Positions 61,601 through 64,000 of a DNA stretch of 64,000 bases are shown piece by piece. This DNA comes from JAUVPY01 sp034412795. GTDB lineage: Bacteria > Chloroflexota > Anaerolineae > 4572-78 > NAK82. The notes under the pieces are model-generated. The model was not told the DNA's origin. It was given only the letters and a program-made list of their open reading frames with translations, and searched no databases. The stretch lies in contig DAOUMD010000191.1 of NCBI GenBank assembly GCA_034412795.1, forward strand, positions 1 through 64,000, in the 5' to 3' direction. Both the position numbers and the translations under genes were made by a program. Every line of letters begins with the position of its first letter. Within the stretch, counting starts at the first letter, position 1.

Positions 61601-61641
61601 TCACTTACGAACCCCCGACCGCGACCCGTCCCGCTGGGTGA
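58606..61641 (+). CDS. hsdR: Type I restriction endonuclease subunit
   Basis: A 1011-residue HsdR. The PD-(D/E)xK nuclease site reads TTFELKNN near residue 170; the helicase motor has Walker A SAGSGKSNS (about 323-331), DEAH (LIDEAHSSQGG, about 432) and motif III FTATPKNKT. The C-terminal domain should contact HsdM. It cuts DNA at a distance after translocation when the site is unmethylated. ATG at 58606 has AAGGAG 6 nt upstream. It is the last gene of the defence operon; a hairpin overlaps its stop. Confidence 0.95.
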   Translation: MPATDTSEKGLEDLIVAALTGKPVSETATAGVSDKTAGYGGAGYVQGDPQDYEREYAVDTAKLLHFLQATQPQVVEQLGLAQDGPRRNKFLARLQGEIAKHGIIDVLRKGIHHLSAHVDLFYGTPTPGNRVAEERFAANVFSVTRQLRYSQDQTRLALDLGLFINGLPVTTFELKNNLTKQTVADAVEQYKRDRHPSELLFQFGRCVVHFAVDDQEVEMCTHLQRKSSWFLPFNKGWNDGAGNPPNPQGLKTEYLWKEMVTRGGLTDILENYAQIVEEEDKKTGKKKRKQVFPRYHQLDVVRQILADVRRQGAGQCYLIQHSAGSGKSNSIAWLAHQLVGLRNADAGPGAGGDIFDSVIVVTDRRVLDKQIRDTIKQFAQVSAIVGHAERSGDLRKFLAEGKKIIITTVQKFPFILDEIGDEHRGRRFAILIDEAHSSQGGRTTAKMHLALSAHGEEVAEETFEDQINRIMEARKMLPNASYFAFTATPKNKTLEIFGEPYAAGEEIKHRPFHSYTMKQAIQEGFILDVLAHYTPVASYYRLMKTVADDPEFDTKKAQKKLRRFVEGHDYAIQQKAEIMVEHFHTDVIARRKIGGQARAMVVTSGVRRAIQTYFAICDALKARKSPYQAIIAFSGEHEYGGKKVTEASLNGFPSRRIPEKFQEDPYRFLVVAEKFQTGYDEPLLHTMYVDKILSGIKAVQTLSRLNRAYPNKHDTFVLDFVNDADTIQRAFEPYYRTTILSAETDPNKLHDLKADLESYQVYNVTQVDQLAELYLGGADRDQLDPILDACVALYKEQLDEDGQVDFKGKAKAFVRTYNFLAAILPYSNAEWEKLSIFLNFLIPKLPAPKETDLAKGILEAIDMDSYRAEVQASIEITLADQDAEIEPVPADGGGWVVEPELDKLSNILKTFNDLYGNYPWEDKDRVSKLVAEDIPAQVAADPAYQNAMSHSDQQNARIEFEEALRRVMVSLLADQTELFKQYSDNDSFRKWLSDTVFWLTYEPPTATRPAG

Positions 61642-61662
61642 CAATCGGCGGGTGTTTTGTTG
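61630..61662 (+). terminator. Possible terminator of the defence operon
   Basis: CCCGC (61630-61634) and GCGGG (61648-61652) form a short GC stem with the hsdR TGA in its loop, followed by TGTTTTGTTG. It is short but has a T-rich tail. Confidence 0.4.
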
Positions 61663-61942
61663 TCTCCTACGCTGTCTCGATTCGATATACTTGGAGATGG
61701 ATCGCCCCCCTTTGACTCCGCGAACCAAGGCCCTCGAGGCCGTGCAGGAGCCTTCTTGTTTCAGCCCTATTGGGATAGCCATACGACATTCAGCCACTAG
61801 TCAATGTGACGCATACCGTCCGAAAGTACCCCGATTTCACCCCAGACCGTTCTCATTTTGCACTTGACAGGGTATGATCTGCATGCTATAACCCCTGCTT
61901 GAAATTCTTAAAGGACTATAGCAAGAATAGGGAGAACAGCAG
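61642..61942. other. Intergenic region between hsdR and the RAMA gene
   Basis: No gene supported; short frames here show no recognisable features. Contains the T-rich part of the hsdR terminator and a strong promoter at 61864-61892. Confidence 0.5.
61864..61892 (+). promoter_or_regulatory. Strong promoter of the RAMA-domain gene
   Basis: TTGACA (61864-61869, consensus) and TATAAC (61887-61892) with a 17-bp spacer. It is about 50 bp upstream of the ATG, so this gene can be expressed independently of the defence operon. Confidence 0.7.
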
Positions 61943-62332
61943 ATGTACGATACCATTGAAATCGATTTCGATGTTTTCAAAGAAATCACCCGCCGTCGTG
62001 CTTCGGCAGATATGACTGCCAACGACGTACTTCGTGAGCTTCTGGGCTTGCCAGCAAGGACTCCCGGAACGGCTCCCGTAGTGCGCGACGAAAAACCCTG
62101 GGTAACGAAGGGGGTTACATTCCCGCACGGAACGGAGTTTCGGACCACATACAAAGGTCAGAGGTATTTTGCTCTTGTCGAAAATGGGGCACTGGTCGTA
62201 GACGGCGAGAGTTTTTCATCTCCATCCGCTGCTGCTGGCTTCATTACAGGAACCTCGATCAATGGTTGGAGTTTCTGGGAGTGCAAGATGCCAGGGGAGC
62301 GGACATGGAAACCCATTAGTAGTTACAGGTAA
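61943..62332 (+). CDS. SeqA-N-like helix plus RAMA-domain protein
   Basis: A 129-residue protein. Residues 4-36 (TIEIDFDVFKEI, then TANDVLRELLGLP) resemble the N-terminal oligomerisation ribbon-helix of SeqA (IEVDDELY, then SASDILRRML). Residues about 55-125 (FPHGTEFRTTYKGQRYFALV to GWSFWECK) fit the RAMA domain, found with restriction enzymes and adenine methylases and proposed to recognise modified DNA. SeqA itself binds hemimethylated GATC; here a different methyl-sensing domain may replace its DNA-binding part. It sits directly after a type I RM operon. Function is inferred, not known. Confidence 0.78.
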   Translation: MYDTIEIDFDVFKEITRRRASADMTANDVLRELLGLPARTPGTAPVVRDEKPWVTKGVTFPHGTEFRTTYKGQRYFALVENGALVVDGESFSSPSAAAGFITGTSINGWSFWECKMPGERTWKPISSYR

Positions 62333-62352
62333 GATTCTCGTAGCCTTGGTTG

Positions 62353-62378
62353 ACCCCGAAGGGCACAATGCCCGGGGT
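62353..62378 (+). terminator. Hairpin after the RAMA gene
   Basis: ACCCC (62353-62357) pairs with GGGGT (62374-62378), and GGGC (62361-62364) with GCCC (62370-62373), giving a stem with a small bulge and a 5-nt loop. No T-run follows. Confidence 0.45.
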
Positions 62379-62533
62379 TATCGTGGATGACTGTGGCTCT
62401 GGATCATATCGCGGAGTGTTGAGTCTCGTTACCTCCCGACTTCCTCAAGTCCCAAACCAATTGGCAGCGGAATCGAACCTCTTGGTGTGAAGGATGGAGT
62501 TCCAGATTATGGGTGACATTTTAAGGAAGGACA

Positions 62534-62737
62534 ATGCGGTTTCGTTCACTAGTGCTACTGCTTAGTGCGATAGGCGTGGTGTGGCTTGTCATTGAAACAG
62601 GAGATTGGGCCAAAGGTCTACTTCTTCCGCTTGGCCAAAACGGTCTGTTTTGGTTATTTTGGATATTCGTGTGGCTGACATTAGTCCTGAGTGCTATTTG
62701 CTATGATTTTTGGCGACGAGGTCCCCATAGTCAATAG
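62534..62737 (+). CDS. Small two-helix membrane protein
   Basis: A 67-residue product with two predicted membrane helices (about 5-22 and 33-57) and a basic C-terminus (WRRGPHSQ). AAGGAAGGA precedes the ATG, supporting translation. No family recognised. It lies alone between the RAMA gene and a gene-poor stretch. Confidence 0.5.
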   Translation: MRFRSLVLLLSAIGVVWLVIETGDWAKGLLLPLGQNGLFWLFWIFVWLTLVLSAICYDFWRRGPHSQ

Positions 62738-63575
62738 CCACGATGTGATGTGCTAGTCTAGGTCGCACACCTGATTCAGTTGAATTGCATTTGGAGACGC
62801 CGAGAGCGAGGCCCCTGAAAAGAGTGCGTGACGTCTTTCTAATATCTTGTCACGCTCAAAACGTAACCTAATAGGTGGCCTGGCAATACGCCTCCGATCT
62901 TCAACTTTCCTTCCGTTCCAAGGTTAGCGTAACTGTTGCGCAACCAGAGCCAAGATGTTTATCAAGGTGCAAAAATTGAAACTTTTTTCGAGACATTAAC
63001 CACCTGATCTGAGGCAATGTTTCGTCTGGCTAGCCTACAAATCCCCAGCTACGATGGAATTTGCTCACTGCGATGGCTTTTGATGCGATGTTGCCACGGG
63101 ATCTGGGCTTTGGCCGCCTGTCAGCCCAGTTTGAAAGTTCCAATTTCGATGCTCTAATAAACATCTCCCGTCTGATTGCGCAATCGTTAGGTTAGGGATG
63201 TAGCTACTCGAATATTCTGCGATAGTTCGCCCCTCGTCCAACCTGCTGTAGGGATCTCTGTCTTATAGAAGATTACAGTGCTATTAGCCTGGAGCCCAGC
63301 CATGTGCTGGGTTCTGTTTGTTGATTTTTGCACAAAGCCGTGGTATACTTGGTCATAGTCCCCCTGAAACGTTCTCGAAACGGAGCTCCTGCCGTGGCGA
63401 ATCCCTTCAAACGACGTAGCGCAAACCAATCCACTCCCGGCTACCGAACTCTACGTTCCGCCGCCACGGGAAATTGCCCCCGCACCTGCTTCAGCCAACG
63501 ACTGCCCCGCGCGCGGATCCGTATGGGGGCAGATGCACGCAGTACACCACACGCACTACGAAAAGGAGGAACGAC
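62738..63575. other. Gene-poor region of about 840 bp
   Basis: No reading frame here has coding character. It contains two palindromes with the core TTGCGCAA (62935-62944 and the perfect 12-mer at 63174-63185), an inverted repeat GCGTGAC/GTCACGC (62826-62832 and 62849-62855) and a promoter at 63321-63349. It may be an old junction or a decayed gene. Confidence 0.5.
63321..63349 (+). promoter_or_regulatory. sigma-70-type promoter
   Basis: TTGATT (63321-63326) and TATACT (63344-63349), spacer 17 bp. The next gene starts at 63576, so the leader would be about 220 nt. Confidence 0.5.
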
Positions 63576-64000
63576 ATGTCAGGTACCACTTTGCGCATCA
63601 TCATCGCTCTGGTTTTCTTCGTGCACGGGATTGGGCATTTCATGGGTGTCATCCCCGCGCTGCGACCGGTTGGCGTCAAGGGTTGGTCGAGCCATTCCTG
63701 GCTGTTGACCCCGCTCCTGGGCGACGGCGTCACGCGCATCATCAGCATCGTCCTCTTCCTGGCGTCGTTGATCGGTTTCGTCGCCACGTCGCTGGGGCTG
63801 ATGGGCTGGCTGGTCCCCCACGATTCGTGGCGGACACTGGCCGTCGCCTCGGCGGTGATTTCCCTGGTCGCCATCGCGCTCTTTTGGAACGCCTTCGTCT
63901 CGTTCATCCCCAACAAGTTGGGCGCCATCGCCGTGGACGTCGCCACTCTGGTATGCCTGCTCGTGCTGAACTGGCCGAGCGAGGCGGACATTGGGTTCTA
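63576..64000 (+). CDS. Polytopic membrane protein, cut by window end
   Basis: The frame is open from ATG 63576 to the edge, 141 codons. AAGGAGG at about 63562-63568 supports the start. The product has about four hydrophobic helices (TLRIIIALVFFVHGIGHFM, IISIVLFLASLIGFVA, LAVASAVISLVAIALF, AVDVATLVCLLVL) and an early HGIGH motif. No family is recognised. The antisense frames here have no supporting features. Confidence 0.75.
   Translation, partial: MSGTTLRIIIALVFFVHGIGHFMGVIPALRPVGVKGWSSHSWLLTPLLGDGVTRIISIVLFLASLIGFVATSLGLMGWLVPHDSWRTLAVASAVISLVAIALFWNAFVSFIPNKLGAIAVDVATLVCLLVLNWPSEADIGF

Noticed and set aside
61652..61867. 71-codon frame between hsdR and the RAMA gene
   Set aside because: No ribosome-binding site or conserved features, and it runs into the -35 box of the RAMA gene promoter.
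63328..63708. 126-codon frame over the last promoter region
   Set aside because: Composition is not protein-like and it overlaps the better supported membrane protein.
63491..63991. 166-codon minus-strand frame at the window end
   Set aside because: The plus strand encodes a membrane protein with a strong ribosome-binding site; the minus frame is its shadow.

Overview
The window reads as a chromosomal segment of an uncultured, probably monoderm Chloroflexota bacterium (Anaerolineae-like). This is an inference from content: Thr/Pro-rich linkers between a membrane anchor and extracellular beta-propellers, a Tad/Flp pilus locus without an outer-membrane secretin, a secreted subtilase ending in a short FLPII-type tail, and a split GlmU. 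No rRNA, tRNA, CRISPR array or complete insertion sequence is visible.

Layout. (1) 1-6764, plus strand: tail of an unidentified gene, a lipoprotein, a large secreted subtilisin-like protease, and a TrkA-linked potassium channel whose start overlaps the protease stop. (2) 6772-14451, minus strand: housekeeping block with alpha/beta hydrolase, cytidine deaminase, CorC/CNNM-type membrane protein, a two-piece GlmU next to a phosphohexomutase (UDP-GlcNAc supply) and a DUF2723 membrane glycosyltransferase-like protein. (3) 14642-22977, plus: three consecutive single-pass proteins with different N-terminal modules (SHOCT-like plus LysM, Ser/Thr kinase, FHA) and the same kind of C-terminal PD40 propeller ending in a W-G-R/W-S-Q tail, then an M23 peptidase. 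(4) 23289-26099: a kinase - response regulator - kinase cassette in which the first kinase lacks the phospho-accepting His and the second lacks the N-box Glu. (5) 26220-42876: Tad pilus locus: a 48-residue Flp pilin, a giant TadE-like protein, a sialidase-like repeat protein, a second TadE, a vWA TadG, CpaB, TadZ with a complete receiver domain, TadA, TadB, TadC and DUF192. (6) 43128-48224: ComF, long HPF, glycosyltransferase, Der GTPase and a PDZ/radical-SAM DUF512 protein interrupted by an in-frame heptamer-repeat tract. (7) 48379-51182: a decaying accessory patch with a toxin-antitoxin pair whose PIN toxin is cut by a nonsense codon, a ModF-like double ABC ATPase, an internally deleted DUF6141 gene and three related palindromes. 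(8) 51383-62332: a compact defence operon. A type I restriction-modification system (hsdM, hsdS, hsdR) has a DUF262/DUF1524 (GmrSD/SspE-like) nuclease between hsdM and hsdS and an AAA_21 ATPase plus DUF4276 (TOPRIM-like) pair between hsdS and hsdR. A separate gene for a SeqA-N-like helix plus RAMA domain follows. (9) 62333-64000: sparse region with a small membrane protein and the start of another membrane protein at the edge.

How parts may work together. Blocks 3 to 5 look like a surface-sensing and pilus programme: extracellular propellers tied to kinase/FHA signalling, a two-component cassette directly upstream of the pilin gene, and a pilus ATPase with its own intact receiver. Block 8 is the most interesting candidate system: enzymes that should respond to unmodified DNA (type I), to modified DNA (DUF262/DUF1524), and probably to infection itself (ATPase-TOPRIM pair), apparently co-transcribed with gaps of 28 bp or less, and followed by a possible methylation reader. 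Short repeats (heptamer tracts at three loci, a 22-bp palindrome family, a GTAG-bounded palindrome family) mark many intergenic spaces.
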